Shown here: positions 50,881 through 62,398 of the stretch, in pieces
Layout of the letters: every line of letters starts with the position of its first letter
Position numbering within the stretch: position 1 is the stretch's first letter
Source of the DNA: Pontiella desulfatans
Lineage (GTDB): Bacteria > Verrucomicrobiota > Kiritimatiellia > Kiritimatiellales > Pontiellaceae
Direction of reading: 5' to 3'
Length of the DNA: 64,000 bases
NCBI RefSeq assembly: GCF_900890425.1
Contig: NZ_CAAHFG010000004.1
Coordinates: 154,798-218,797, forward strand
Made by a program: the position numbers and the translations under genes
Notes under the pieces: generated by a model
The model's input: the letters and a program-made list of their open reading frames with translations, nothing else
Told to the model about the DNA's origin: nothing
The model's database searches: none

Positions 50881-51738
50881 TCAGGAGGATGGCTGCGCGG
50901 GGCTTTCCGACGGCGCGGGGACGACATGCACGGGGAACGGCTTGGTGGCCTCCCCGGCGTAGAGCGTCCGGTGCGGGAACGGGATTTCAATCCCCTCTGC
51001 GTCGAACCGCTTCTTGACCTCCATGAGCAGGCTGTTGCGCAGGTTGACGTAGTCGGCCTTGGCAAACCAGGGGCCGAACAGGAACTCGAGCGCGGAATCG
51101 CCGAACCCCTTGAAAACCACAATCGGCTCCGGCTCGTCCAGGCAAAGCGGGTTGGCGTTGGCCACCTCCTTCAGGATACGGATGACCTTTTCGATGTCCT
51201 CCTTGTAGGCCACGCCGATCGGGATATCCATGCGGCGGATCGGGAAGCGGGTCACGTTGGTGAACGATCCCTTGATCAGCGTTTCGTTCGGAATGCGGAT
51301 CAGCTGGTTGTTGAACGTGCGCAGCTGCACCGAGAGCAGGTCGATGGAAAACACGGTTCCGTGGTCGGTGCCGACATGCAGCACATCGCCCACGGCAAAC
51401 GGGCGTTCCCAAATCAGGAAGAGCCCGCTGATGAGGTTCGATAGACTCGTTTGGGAGGCAAAGCCGATCGCCACCCCGGCAATGCCTGCCGCGCCAAGCA
51501 GCGTCCCCAGCTGCACCCCGGCCTTCTGCAACACCATCAGCACCACGATGGTGGAACCGAGGTAGACCACCCCCTTGCTCAACAGCATGATGGACTGCTC
51601 GCTGGTCTTCTTGCGGAGCCCCCGGCGAATCAGGTAGCCGACGAACCGCAGCAACGGAAGGCCGATGCCCAGCAACAGGACACAATAAACTATGGTTCCC
51701 TGGTGAACCGAAAACCACTCGCCGAACGATTCCGTCAT
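50881..51738 (-). CDS. MscS-type mechanosensitive channel
   Basis: 285 aa. Membrane helices at about residues 15-35 and 55-75 precede the pore-lining TM3 (LGAAGIAGVAIGFASQTSLS). The MscS beta domain follows (LIWERPFAVGDVLHVGTDHG, VQLRTFNNQLIRIPNETLIK). The C-terminal domain ends in a Pro-rich tail. Its start overlaps the DUF432 gene stop by ATGA, making it last in an operon MscS-PFK-DUF432-MscS. It releases solutes on osmotic downshock by family knowledge. Confidence 0.93.
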   Translation of the reverse strand: MTESFGEWFSVHQGTIVYCVLLLGIGLPLLRFVGYLIRRGLRKKTSEQSIMLLSKGVVYLGSTIVVLMVLQKAGVQLGTLLGAAGIAGVAIGFASQTSLSNLISGLFLIWERPFAVGDVLHVGTDHGTVFSIDLLSVQLRTFNNQLIRIPNETLIKGSFTNVTRFPIRRMDIPIGVAYKEDIEKVIRILKEVANANPLCLDEPEPIVVFKGFGDSALEFLFGPWFAKADYVNLRNSLLMEVKKRFDAEGIEIPFPHRTLYAGEATKPFPVHVVPAPSESPAQPSS

Positions 51739-52553
51739 GGCAGCTCCACCTTCTGTATAAGGTTATCGAACGTCTTGAGCAATGCACCGTGCCGCATGGC
51801 CTCGCGCGCCGACCCCACCTGGGCCCCGGCCCGGTCATACTCCGGTGCCCCCGAGGCGTAGACGATCCGGCTCCAGTTTTCCTCGCCGCGGTAGCTGACG
51901 CGCCCCTTGCTTGTCCAGAGCCGCGTTGCGCCCTGGAACACATTCAGGTATTGCGGACGCAGGCACAGCCGCTCGAATTTGAGCAGCTCCGACGATGCGT
52001 TGCGGACCTCCAGCGGAAAGACGGCGCGGTGCGCATGCGGCAGCAGTTCGGCAAGATGCCGTTTGGCCGTTGTTTTGAGCGCATAGCAAAGCTCGCCCTC
52101 GGTGGTCGGGCCGAACCAGGAATTCGAGAGGGTCATGGTCGGGATTTCCACTGCGGGATCCTGCCGGGCTCCATTGACGACGGCGATCCAAAGGGGAATG
52201 CCGATGAAGAACTGCACCGACTGCCGGGGCATCAGGGAAATCGGCATTTCGGGGCGGACGATGATCGGCCGGTCCGGCAGCCTCGGCAGGAACCGGAGGC
52301 TGTTGATCCCCTCGTCGATGATCCACCGCGTCCATTCGTTGTCGGGGTTGAGGGGTTCGTCCAGGGTTCTCACGAAGCAACGTTCGTCGCCACCCGCCAC
52401 GGACTCGTGGGCCACATACCAATCCTGCATCCCGCGGTGGATCCGCATAAGCAGCGGCCCCACCGCGAATTCCAGCGTCTGGTTCCGTTCGAGCGCATGC
52501 GGCGCCCATAGTTTTGAATAGTCAAGCATCGGGGAAATATCCTGTTGATCCAT
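51735..52553 (-). CDS. DUF432 domain protein
   Basis: 272 aa from the ATG at 52553, which follows GGGAGGGGCG. It has no signal peptide or membrane helix and consists of predicted beta strands (LEFAVGPLLMRIHRGMQDW, PRQSVQFFIGIPLWIAVV, SNSWFGPTTEGELCYALKTT). DUF432 genes are often found next to MscS channels. Here the gene sits between a phosphofructokinase (4-bp gap) and a MscS gene (4-bp overlap), which fits a cytoplasmic accessory or sensor of the channel. No catalytic motif was found. Confidence 0.85.
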   Translation of the reverse strand: MDQQDISPMLDYSKLWAPHALERNQTLEFAVGPLLMRIHRGMQDWYVAHESVAGGDERCFVRTLDEPLNPDNEWTRWIIDEGINSLRFLPRLPDRPIIVRPEMPISLMPRQSVQFFIGIPLWIAVVNGARQDPAVEIPTMTLSNSWFGPTTEGELCYALKTTAKRHLAELLPHAHRAVFPLEVRNASSELLKFERLCLRPQYLNVFQGATRLWTSKGRVSYRGEENWSRIVYASGAPEYDRAGAQVGSAREAMRHGALLKTFDNLIQKVELP

Positions 52554-52557
52554 GGGC

Positions 52558-53850
52558 TTACGCCCCTCCCGACAGGCAGGGCTGGCCCGTCGCTTCAAGT
52601 ACCGTCCGCCAAAGGCTGCCGGCCGGGTTGATTCTCCGCCGGCCTTGGGTGACCAGCTCCAGTGGCACATGCACATAGTGCCCGCTCCAGCGGCTGACCA
52701 TCATGCCCGTCCGTCCCGCCATGGCCGCATGCACGGCGGCATGCGCCAACCGGGTGCAGTAGATCCGGTCGGTGCCGCAGGCGGGTGCGGAGCGCACCGA
52801 ATAGCCGGGGTCGAAATATTTCAGCTTCACCGGGGTGCCCTTTCCGGAAAAGTAGGCCGCGATCCGTCCGCACAGCAGTTCGCCAATATCGTCGTGTAGT
52901 TTGTTCCCGCTGGCATCGCGCCGCTCCTCCAGTCCTTGGAAATGCTCCTGCCCGGCGCCCTCGGCCACCACGAGCAGCACATGGTCTTTCCGCAGGAGCC
53001 GCTGCTCCAGATAGTCGAGCAACCCATCGGAACCCTCGAGCGCGAAGGGTACCTCGGGAACCAGCACCACGTTCGCCTCCAGCGAGGCCAGCGCCGCGCA
53101 GGCTGCAATGAATCCGCTGTCGCGCCCCATCACCTTGACAATGCCGATGCCCCGCTCGGTCGAGCGCGCCTCCACATGGGCATCGGTGATGACCTTCGCG
53201 GCGATGTCCACCGCCGTATCGAACCCGAACGACTGGTCGACCCACAAAATATCGTTGTCGATGGTTTTGGGAATCCCGACCACGGAAACCCCCTCGCACG
53301 CTTCCGACAGTTCCAGAACACCGCGCTGGGTTCCGTCGCCCCCGATCACGAACAGCTTGGAAATTCCGAGCGCCTTGATGCGTTCCGCCATGATGGAAAC
53401 ATCCTGCGCCCCGCGGCTGGTGCCGAGTACCGTCCCGCCGTCGCGGTGGATTTCGTCCACAGCGTCGGGCGTCAGTTCTACCGGCTCCAGCCCGCCGGGG
53501 GTCAGCCCGGCATAGCCATAGCGGATGCCCAGCACCCGTGGAACTCCGTAGTGGTGGTGCAGGCTCATCACCAGGCCGCGGATCACGTCGTTGAGCCCCG
53601 GGCAGAGTCCCCCGCAGGTTACAATGGCGGCGGTCATCCCCGCCGGGTCGCCCGTAATCCATTCGCGCGGCCCCGCGCGCTCGAACACGGTTTCGGCATC
53701 GTCCACGCCGGAGCCGATGCACGGGTAGACCCGCACCCGGTCGTGGGCGGTGCGGTAGCGGATGGCCGCCGTCGGGTCGCACCCCGCATAGCGAAGGGGC
53801 GACGCGAAACCGGCTTCGGCGGCAACGTGGATTGTTGTGTCGATGGTCAT
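52558..53850 (-). CDS. 6-phosphofructokinase, group X (plant/trypanosome-like) type
   Basis: 430 aa, longer than the classic 320-aa PfkA because of an N-terminal extension of about 70 residues. Motifs: VTCGGLCPGLNDVIRGL, GYAGLTPGG, GGDGTQRG (Gly173) and PKTIDND (Lys195). Gly in GGDGT points to ATP rather than PPi as phosphate donor, while Lys before TIDND is the group-X feature. IGIVKVMGRDSGFIA forms the sugar site. It overlaps the upstream MscS gene by ATGA and is followed by DUF432, an unexpected operon for a glycolytic enzyme. Confidence 0.9.
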   Translation of the reverse strand: MTIDTTIHVAAEAGFASPLRYAGCDPTAAIRYRTAHDRVRVYPCIGSGVDDAETVFERAGPREWITGDPAGMTAAIVTCGGLCPGLNDVIRGLVMSLHHHYGVPRVLGIRYGYAGLTPGGLEPVELTPDAVDEIHRDGGTVLGTSRGAQDVSIMAERIKALGISKLFVIGGDGTQRGVLELSEACEGVSVVGIPKTIDNDILWVDQSFGFDTAVDIAAKVITDAHVEARSTERGIGIVKVMGRDSGFIAACAALASLEANVVLVPEVPFALEGSDGLLDYLEQRLLRKDHVLLVVAEGAGQEHFQGLEERRDASGNKLHDDIGELLCGRIAAYFSGKGTPVKLKYFDPGYSVRSAPACGTDRIYCTRLAHAAVHAAMAGRTGMMVSRWSGHYVHVPLELVTQGRRRINPAGSLWRTVLEATGQPCLSGGA

Positions 53851-54758
53851 GCCTGGGTCTCCGTAGCGGCGGGCCGCGTTTCGTTGAGGCTATAGAAGCG
53901 GGTGGTCGGGTAGGCCAGATCGATGCGCGGCTCGGCGGCGAACGCATCGAGGATGTCCTCCCATATCTTCTGCTCCGTCCCGCGGCGCTGGCGCGGATCG
54001 ACGAGGTAGCGGATGGTGAGCAACACCCCGGAATCCTTGACCGACGTGTAGACCGTCGGCGTCAGCTTGCCGGCCACGATCAAATATTTCCGGGCAGCCC
54101 GGCGGATTTGTTCCTGCGCCTTCGAAGAGAGATGCTCGGCATTCTCCTTCCCAATGCGCAACAGGATCTCCTTGGCGTGTTTCCAGTCGCTTTCGAACGT
54201 GATCAGCACCGGCACCTCGTTCCAGATATATTCAAAGCCGATATGCGAGTTGTGGCACGGCTCGCGCAAGGCCAAGCTGTTGGGAACATGGACGATCCGC
54301 CCCGTGCTCTGGTCGGCATCCACCCAATTGCCAACCTCCACAATGCTGAACTGGAAAAGACGGATATCGATCACATCGCCTTGCACATCGCCGATTTCGA
54401 TGCGGTCCCCCACGCGAAACGGCTTGCGCGCCTCAATAAAGAAAAACCCCGCCATGTTGGCGATGGCATCGTGCAGCGCAACCGCCAAACCGGCGGAGGC
54501 CAAACCCAGGAACGTGCCGAGCGAGGCCATGCCCTTGAACCAGATGGAAGCCAGCATCGCCACCAGCACGAAGGTGTAGCCATAGGTGATCGTCTTGCGC
54601 ACGTGGTAGCGCCGCTTGTCGTCGTCCACTTTCCGGCACACGACTTTCGTGGTGAGCATCTTTACGAGAAAGAGCACCACAACCGCAGAGAGGGTGTAGA
54701 CCAGCTTCTCGGCCATGGGTTCCGAGAGGTTCAGGATTTCAGCAACTTCCGTAATCAT
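53847..54758 (-). CDS. MscS-type mechanosensitive channel, second in the operon region
   Basis: 303 aa. Helices near residues 20-35 and 58-80 precede TM3 (LGTFLGLASAGLAVALHDAI), then the beta domain (ARKPFRVGDRIEIGDVQGDV, FSIVEVGNWVDADQSTGRIV, HVPNSLALREP). A large cytoplasmic domain with charged helices follows (LSSKAQEQIRRAARKYLIVA). It is first in the operon MscS-PFK-DUF432-MscS. It is only distantly similar to the other MscS here, so the two are not recent duplicates. Confidence 0.93.
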   Translation of the reverse strand: MITEVAEILNLSEPMAEKLVYTLSAVVVLFLVKMLTTKVVCRKVDDDKRRYHVRKTITYGYTFVLVAMLASIWFKGMASLGTFLGLASAGLAVALHDAIANMAGFFFIEARKPFRVGDRIEIGDVQGDVIDIRLFQFSIVEVGNWVDADQSTGRIVHVPNSLALREPCHNSHIGFEYIWNEVPVLITFESDWKHAKEILLRIGKENAEHLSSKAQEQIRRAARKYLIVAGKLTPTVYTSVKDSGVLLTIRYLVDPRQRRGTEQKIWEDILDAFAAEPRIDLAYPTTRFYSLNETRPAATETQA

Positions 54759-54874
54759 GCGACCGCCTTATCATTCCCAACCACTATGCATCGACCGCAT
54801 TTTCGACACAAGCTATGGATTGCATTGTCCATTAAAATGGCGCAAGGTGCGCGCCGAATTTTAGGAAAAATCCC

Positions 54875-55642
54875 ATGATTGGAAACCGATTTTCAGCCGC
54901 AGCCGAAACCTACGACCGCCATGCCCGTCCGCAGTTGGCTCTGGCGCAATCCGTCGTGTCGATGCTGCCGGAAATCTACCCCGAACAAATCCTCGAACTC
55001 GGCTCCGGAACCGGCCAACTGACGCGCCTGCTCACCCAGCGCTTCCCGGAGGTACTGATCGACGCGGTCGATGTCGCCGAAAAAATGATTCTGCACAGCC
55101 GAGCCAAATTCGCCAAATTCCCACACATCAACTGGATTGTCGGCGATGCCCAGACCTATTGGGGCGGCGACCGCTATCCGCTGATTGTTTCCAGCTCGGC
55201 ACTCCACTGGGTGGCCGACCTCCCGAAAACCTGCGAAAATATTTTCGAATGCCTCGAACCCGGCGGAACCCTCGCCCTGGGCATGATGCTCAGAGGCACC
55301 CTCAAAGAGTTGCATGAACTGCGCGAATCCATCGCCCCCGAAAAGACCCCCGATCTCACCTTGCCAACCTACGAGGAAACCAAGGCCTGCCTGCAGGAAG
55401 CCGGATTCCACCTCCAACGCCGCAAGCATTCCGAAGAGGAAATCGTATACGACGATGCCAAGGCCTTCCTCAAGGCCATCCACGAACAGGGCGTCACGGG
55501 CGGAAAAGTCAGCACCGGAAACGCCCCGCTCAACCGCTCCGAACTCAGCCAGCTCGTCGCCGACTACCAAGACGCCTACGCCTCCGACGGCGGCGTCTAC
55601 GCCACCTACGAAACCGCCACCTTCCTCCTAACCCGGGATTAA
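54875..55642 (+). CDS. bioC: Malonyl-ACP O-methyltransferase (biotin synthesis)
   Basis: 255 aa class I SAM methyltransferase. It opens with the BioC pattern RFSAAAETYDRHARPQ. Motif I is ILELGSGTGQLTRLL, the acidic second motif is DAVDVAEKMI, and SSSALHWVADLP is the characteristic BioC post-II motif. It methylates malonyl-ACP so that fatty-acid synthesis can build pimeloyl-ACP methyl ester; a BioH-like esterase is encoded at 39165. It stands alone, with the RAYT gene downstream and the MscS operon divergent upstream. Confidence 0.9.
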   Translation: MIGNRFSAAAETYDRHARPQLALAQSVVSMLPEIYPEQILELGSGTGQLTRLLTQRFPEVLIDAVDVAEKMILHSRAKFAKFPHINWIVGDAQTYWGGDRYPLIVSSSALHWVADLPKTCENIFECLEPGGTLALGMMLRGTLKELHELRESIAPEKTPDLTLPTYEETKACLQEAGFHLQRRKHSEEEIVYDDAKAFLKAIHEQGVTGGKVSTGNAPLNRSELSQLVADYQDAYASDGGVYATYETATFLLTRD

Positions 55643-55747
55643 CCCCCGCTTGCCAACAACAATAGCAAACACTGATTCCATGGTCTCAATAATGTGACAG
55701 GCACATAATAGTTGACATGCGATAATCCGAGTGATATCCATCTCTCC

Positions 55748-56749
55748 ATGAGAAAGCCTCGGATTCTTGGAACAGCGGAGGGCAACTATTACCACGTGAT
55801 GTCGCGGGTGGTGGATCGCCGCTATGTTTTCGGGGAGGAGGAAAAGGAGTTTTTCCGATTGGCCATGCGAAAGCTGGAAGCTTTCACGGGAGTGCGGGTG
55901 CTTACGTATTGCATTATGTCAAACCATTGGCATGCGTTGCTGGAAGTGCCTACCCTAAAAGGGGTTGTCAACGATGAGCTATGTGAACGCATCCGCTCCT
56001 TTTATCCGAAACAACGGGCGAGTGCGATTTTAGAGGAATTCGAATGGGCAACAAAGCTTGCAGAGGAAACCGGAAGCGATTTGCGACTGGATGAGTTGAG
56101 ACAACGGTATTTGTCGCGCATGTGCAATTTGTCGGTTTTTGTGAAGGAGCTGAAGGAGCGGTTTTCGAAATGGTACAACCGTCGGAACCATCGGCGGGGA
56201 ACGCTGTGGGAAGAACGCTTCAAGAGTGTTTTGGTGGAAAATTCGGATAATGCAATTTCAACCATGGCCGCCTATATCGACCTGAATCCCGTCCGGGCGG
56301 GGTTGGTGGATGACCCGCGCGACTACCGCTATTGCGGCTATTCTGAGGCCGTTGGGGGTGGCGCGCGTGCCCGTCAGGGAATCGTATGCATCATGGAAAT
56401 GCTGGGGCAGGACGCAAGCTGGAGGAAGGTTTCGGCGCAGTATCGGATGCTCCTCTTCTGTGCCGGCGAGGCGCGCGAAAACCGTACTGGCATGAGTCCC
56501 GAACGGGTCGAGAAAACACTGGCCGAGGGCGGGGAGTTGGATCGATTTGATTTATTGCGATGTCGCATCCGCTATTTTTCGGACGGAGTTGCGCTGGGCA
56601 GCCGGCTCTTCGTTGAAGAGGTCTTTGAAACCAACCGAACGTTGTTCAGTGAACGCCGGAAGGATGGCGCGCGCAAGATGCGCGGGGGCAACTGGAACGG
56701 ATTATACAGCATGCGGTCTTTATCGCACGCCGTTGCCGCACCGACATAA
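55748..56749 (+). CDS. REP-associated tyrosine transposase (RAYT, Y1 HUH family)
   Basis: 333 aa from MRKPRILGTAEGNYYHVMSR; a start at 55712 is possible. The HUH metal motif is MSNHWHALLEVP, and the region with the candidate catalytic Tyr is MAAYIDLNPVRAGLVDDPRDY. Between them lies the helical insert with LWEERFKSVLVE. A C-terminal extension of about 120 residues follows. RAYTs nick single-stranded DNA and are linked to spread of REP palindromes, several of which appear in this window. No palindrome pair directly flanking the gene was resolved. It appears less GC-rich than its neighbours, suggesting transfer. Confidence 0.9.
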   Translation: MRKPRILGTAEGNYYHVMSRVVDRRYVFGEEEKEFFRLAMRKLEAFTGVRVLTYCIMSNHWHALLEVPTLKGVVNDELCERIRSFYPKQRASAILEEFEWATKLAEETGSDLRLDELRQRYLSRMCNLSVFVKELKERFSKWYNRRNHRRGTLWEERFKSVLVENSDNAISTMAAYIDLNPVRAGLVDDPRDYRYCGYSEAVGGGARARQGIVCIMEMLGQDASWRKVSAQYRMLLFCAGEARENRTGMSPERVEKTLAEGGELDRFDLLRCRIRYFSDGVALGSRLFVEEVFETNRTLFSERRKDGARKMRGGNWNGLYSMRSLSHAVAAPT

Positions 56750-56758
56750 AGATATTGC

Positions 56759-59370
<2,612 letters not shown>

Positions 59371-59374
<4 letters not shown>

Positions 59375-60315
59375 GCTGGGGATACTACAACGACTATGTG
59401 CCCGTTGCCGAACGGCGGCGGCAGGCGCTGAAGAAAATGGACAAGCTGCGGGACGGGGGGCTCGATATCCAGCCGATCGAACCGTTCAAGACACGCGGGA
59501 TTGCAACGAGCTTCTGGGGCAAGTCGTGGTGCCAGCACCTCGAAAAGTTTTCCGACTATTCCAACCGACTGCCGCGCGGGCGCAACTATGTGCGAAACGG
59601 CTCGGTCTGCCACTTGGGCATCGAGGCCGAAACCGCCAAGGCGATGGTCAGCGGTTCGGAAATGTATGAACTCTCCATTCACATCGAACCGCTCTGCCCC
59701 AAAAAGTGGAACACCATCAAAAACGAGTGCAAAGGAAAGATCGGCTCGCTGATCGAACTGCTTCAAGGGAAAATCTCCGACGAAATCATGAAGGTGGTCA
59801 CCGACCGCGACAACGGCCTTTTCCCGCATCCGAGCGAAATCCGCTTCAACTGCAACTGCCCCGACTGGGCGGAGATGTGCAAGCACGTCGCCGCCGCCAT
59901 GTACGGCATCGGCGTACGGCTCGACACCGAACCCGAGCTGCTCTTCAAGCTGCGTGGCGTCAACCACGAGGAGCTGATCGCCGTCGAAGCCGCCATCGAC
60001 GGCCTCGGCGCGGGGAAACGCTCGCGCCGCCGACGGACGCTCTCCGAAGAATCCGTCGCGAACGTCTTCGGCATCGATCTCGAAGAAGAGGTGGCCGAAT
60101 CCCCTCCCCCCGCGCAACCGACTTTCGAGCCGACCGCCGCGGGCATCCGCGAACTGCGCAAAAAGCTCGGCCTTTCCCAAACCAAATTCGGCCATCAAGT
60201 CGATGTCAGCCAAGGCACCGTTACCCGCTGGGAAAACAGCACAGGAATGCTGAACCTCCAAAACCGCCATTTAAAAAGACTCGAAGCCCTGTTTAGCGAA
60301 ACCTATCGAACCTAA
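59371..60315 (+). CDS. SWIM zinc-finger protein with C-terminal XRE helix-turn-helix
   Basis: 314 aa. The N-terminus (SFWGKSWCQHLEKFSDYSNR, LPRGRNYVRNGSV) is typical of SWIM partners of bacterial SNF2 proteins. The SWIM motif CxCx6CxH is Cys161, Cys163, Cys170, His172 (NCNCPDWAEMCKH). After an acidic, Pro-rich linker the last ~60 residues form an XRE-type HTH (GIRELRKKLGLSQTKFGHQV, SQGTVTRWENS). The added HTH suggests recruitment of the SNF2 enzyme to specific DNA, which is inference. It is coupled to the SNF2 gene by a 4-bp overlap. Confidence 0.9.
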
Positions 60316-60359
60316 CCTTTCTTTGCGTTCTTTACCCACTTCTGCAATAAACTGGCTCC

Positions 60360-61070
60360 ATGAACGGACTATTCATCACAGGAACCGACACCGATATAGG
60401 CAAAACGGCGCTCAGCGCATTGCTGCTGGCCGAGCTGCGTCGCCGCAAAATCAACGCAGCGCCCATGAAGCCGGCGCAGACGGGTTGCGAAGGCGGCGTT
60501 CCGGATTTGGACTATTCGCTTTCGATGGCACAAATGGCCGTGTCCGACGAAGATTACACCAACATGTCGCCCTATCGGTTCGAGCCGGCCTGCTCGCCGC
60601 ACCTGGCCGCCGAGATGGCCGGGACGGAGATCGAGATTTCGGAGATGGTGATTGCCGCGCGAAAATTGGCTTCCGACTATGAATTCGTCATTGCGGAAGG
60701 CGCGGGCGGTGTGGTGGTGCCGCTCAACCGCCGAGAGACGATGCTCGACCTGATGCAGGCGCTCAAGTTCCCCATCCTGCTCGCCGCGCGCCCCGGCCTC
60801 GGTACCATCAACCACACGCTGCTCTCCCTCCGCGCATTGCGCTCCGACGGGCTCGATCTTGCCGGCATCGTCTTCGTCGCCAGCAAAGACCAGGAATTCA
60901 CCTTCATCGAAGAGGACAACGGCACCACCATCGAACAGTTCGGAAAGGTTCCCGTCCTCGGAACCATTCCCTACTGCCCCCAACTCGCCGACCCCACCCC
61001 CAACTACAACGACCTCCCCATCCCCGTCGTCGCCGAAACCGAAAAAATCGTGAATCAGCTCGCCATATGA
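60360..61070 (+). CDS. bioD: Dethiobiotin synthetase
   Basis: 236 aa. P-loop GTDTDIGKTALSALL, substrate Lys in MKPAQTG, Mg-site EGAGGVVVPLN and ARPGLGTINHTLLSLRAL are the BioD landmarks. It closes the ureido ring of dethiobiotin from DAPA, CO2 and ATP. It overlaps bioA by four bases (ATGA), so the two are coupled. No BirA-type operator was identified upstream. Confidence 0.95.
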   Translation: MNGLFITGTDTDIGKTALSALLLAELRRRKINAAPMKPAQTGCEGGVPDLDYSLSMAQMAVSDEDYTNMSPYRFEPACSPHLAAEMAGTEIEISEMVIAARKLASDYEFVIAEGAGGVVVPLNRRETMLDLMQALKFPILLAARPGLGTINHTLLSLRALRSDGLDLAGIVFVASKDQEFTFIEEDNGTTIEQFGKVPVLGTIPYCPQLADPTPNYNDLPIPVVAETEKIVNQLAI

Positions 61071-62314
61071 CCAATAAAATCTTCCATCCCTACACGACGT
61101 TTTCCGCCTTGAAAAACACGTTGCCCAACATGGTTCGGGGCGAGGGGATTTATCTTTTCGACGATGCCGGCAACCGGTATGTCGATATCGTCTCGAGCTG
61201 GTGGGCGTGCGCCTTGGGGCATGGGCACCCGAAGGTGGTGAAGGCGATCCAGGAGCAGGCGGCGGTTTTGCAGCATTCGATTACCGGCAGCCTGACGCAC
61301 CCGAACGTATTAGCACTGGCGGAGCGGCTGGCGGCGTTGATGCCGACGCCCGAGCGCCATTCGGTTTTTGCGAGCGACGGGTGCAGCGCGGTGGAGGCGG
61401 CGATCAAGATTGCGATCCAGTATTGGTACAACGTCGGCCAGCCGGAAAAGACGTGGGTGATCGGCATGGACCAGGGCTACCACGGCGATTCGATGGGCGC
61501 GCTGGGCGCGGGCTTCGTTGATGGCTTCCATAAGCCGTTCGAACATGCGGTGTCGCACCCGGCCAAGCTCCCCTTCCCGATCGACGGCGATTTCGAGCCT
61601 GGCCGGAAGGTGATCGAAGCGCACCGCGGCAAGCTGGCGGCGGTGATTGTCGAGCCGCTCTGCCTCGGCTCGGCGGGGATGAAGATCTATCCGGCGGATT
61701 ATTTGAAAGAGCTGGCCGACTGCTGCGCGGAAAACGACGTGCTGTTGATTATCGACGAAGTGGCGATGGGCTTCGGGCGGACGGGCAAGCGCTTTGCGTT
61801 CAACCATGCCGGCATCGATCCCGACATGGTCTGCCTGGGCAAGGGCCTGACCGCCGGCTATATGCCGCTGAGTGCCTGCGTGGTGAAGGACAAGCTATAC
61901 CACACCTTCACGGATGAAGGTGAAAAGGATTGCACCTTCTACCACGGAAACACCTATGCCGGGCATCCGATCGGCTGCGCCGCCGCACTGGCGGCGCTGG
62001 ACATCTACGAAGCCGAAGGCACCGTCGAGCGCGGTGCCGAAATGGCGAAAAAGATGAAGCAGTGGATGCAACCCATGGCGGATCTTGAATGCGTGAAGGA
62101 GCTGCGCTTTCTCGGCATGATCGGCGTGGTGGAGCTGAAACCGGAAACCAAGCCGCTGATTCCGAAGATCAAGCAGTCGCTCTTTGAGCAGGGTTACCTG
62201 TTCCGCCCGCTCGGCACCATGTTCTACCTCATGCCGCCGCTGGTGATTTCGGACGACGAACTGAAAGCGGCCGTCTATGCCCTCCAGCAAACCATCGAGG
62301 ATTTTTGCGAGTAG
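61067..62314 (+). CDS. bioA: Adenosylmethionine-8-amino-7-oxononanoate aminotransferase
   Basis: 415 aa class III aminotransferase of normal length. Landmarks: DIVSSWWACALGHGHP (Trp-Trp substrate site of BioA), GYHGDSMGALG, Asp230 in IIDEVAMGFGRTG and PLP Lys259 in CLGKGLTAGYMPLSA. It converts KAPA to DAPA using SAM as amino donor by family knowledge. It follows bioD with a 4-bp overlap. bioB, bioF and bioC are not in this pair; bioF and bioC are elsewhere in the window. Confidence 0.95.
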   Translation: MTNKIFHPYTTFSALKNTLPNMVRGEGIYLFDDAGNRYVDIVSSWWACALGHGHPKVVKAIQEQAAVLQHSITGSLTHPNVLALAERLAALMPTPERHSVFASDGCSAVEAAIKIAIQYWYNVGQPEKTWVIGMDQGYHGDSMGALGAGFVDGFHKPFEHAVSHPAKLPFPIDGDFEPGRKVIEAHRGKLAAVIVEPLCLGSAGMKIYPADYLKELADCCAENDVLLIIDEVAMGFGRTGKRFAFNHAGIDPDMVCLGKGLTAGYMPLSACVVKDKLYHTFTDEGEKDCTFYHGNTYAGHPIGCAAALAALDIYEAEGTVERGAEMAKKMKQWMQPMADLECVKELRFLGMIGVVELKPETKPLIPKIKQSLFEQGYLFRPLGTMFYLMPPLVISDDELKAAVYALQQTIEDFCE

Positions 62315-62398
62315 GTTGGGACTCTCTGCGGACATCGGAAGAACCGCGAACATTCTCCTTGCAATATGGGAGGCAGACTCCCAATTTACACGGAGATC

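Noticed and set aside
55712..55740. Promoter with TTGACA upstream of the RAYT gene
   Set aside because: The -35 match is good but the -10 position reads TATCCA and would leave only a few leader bases before the likely ATG.
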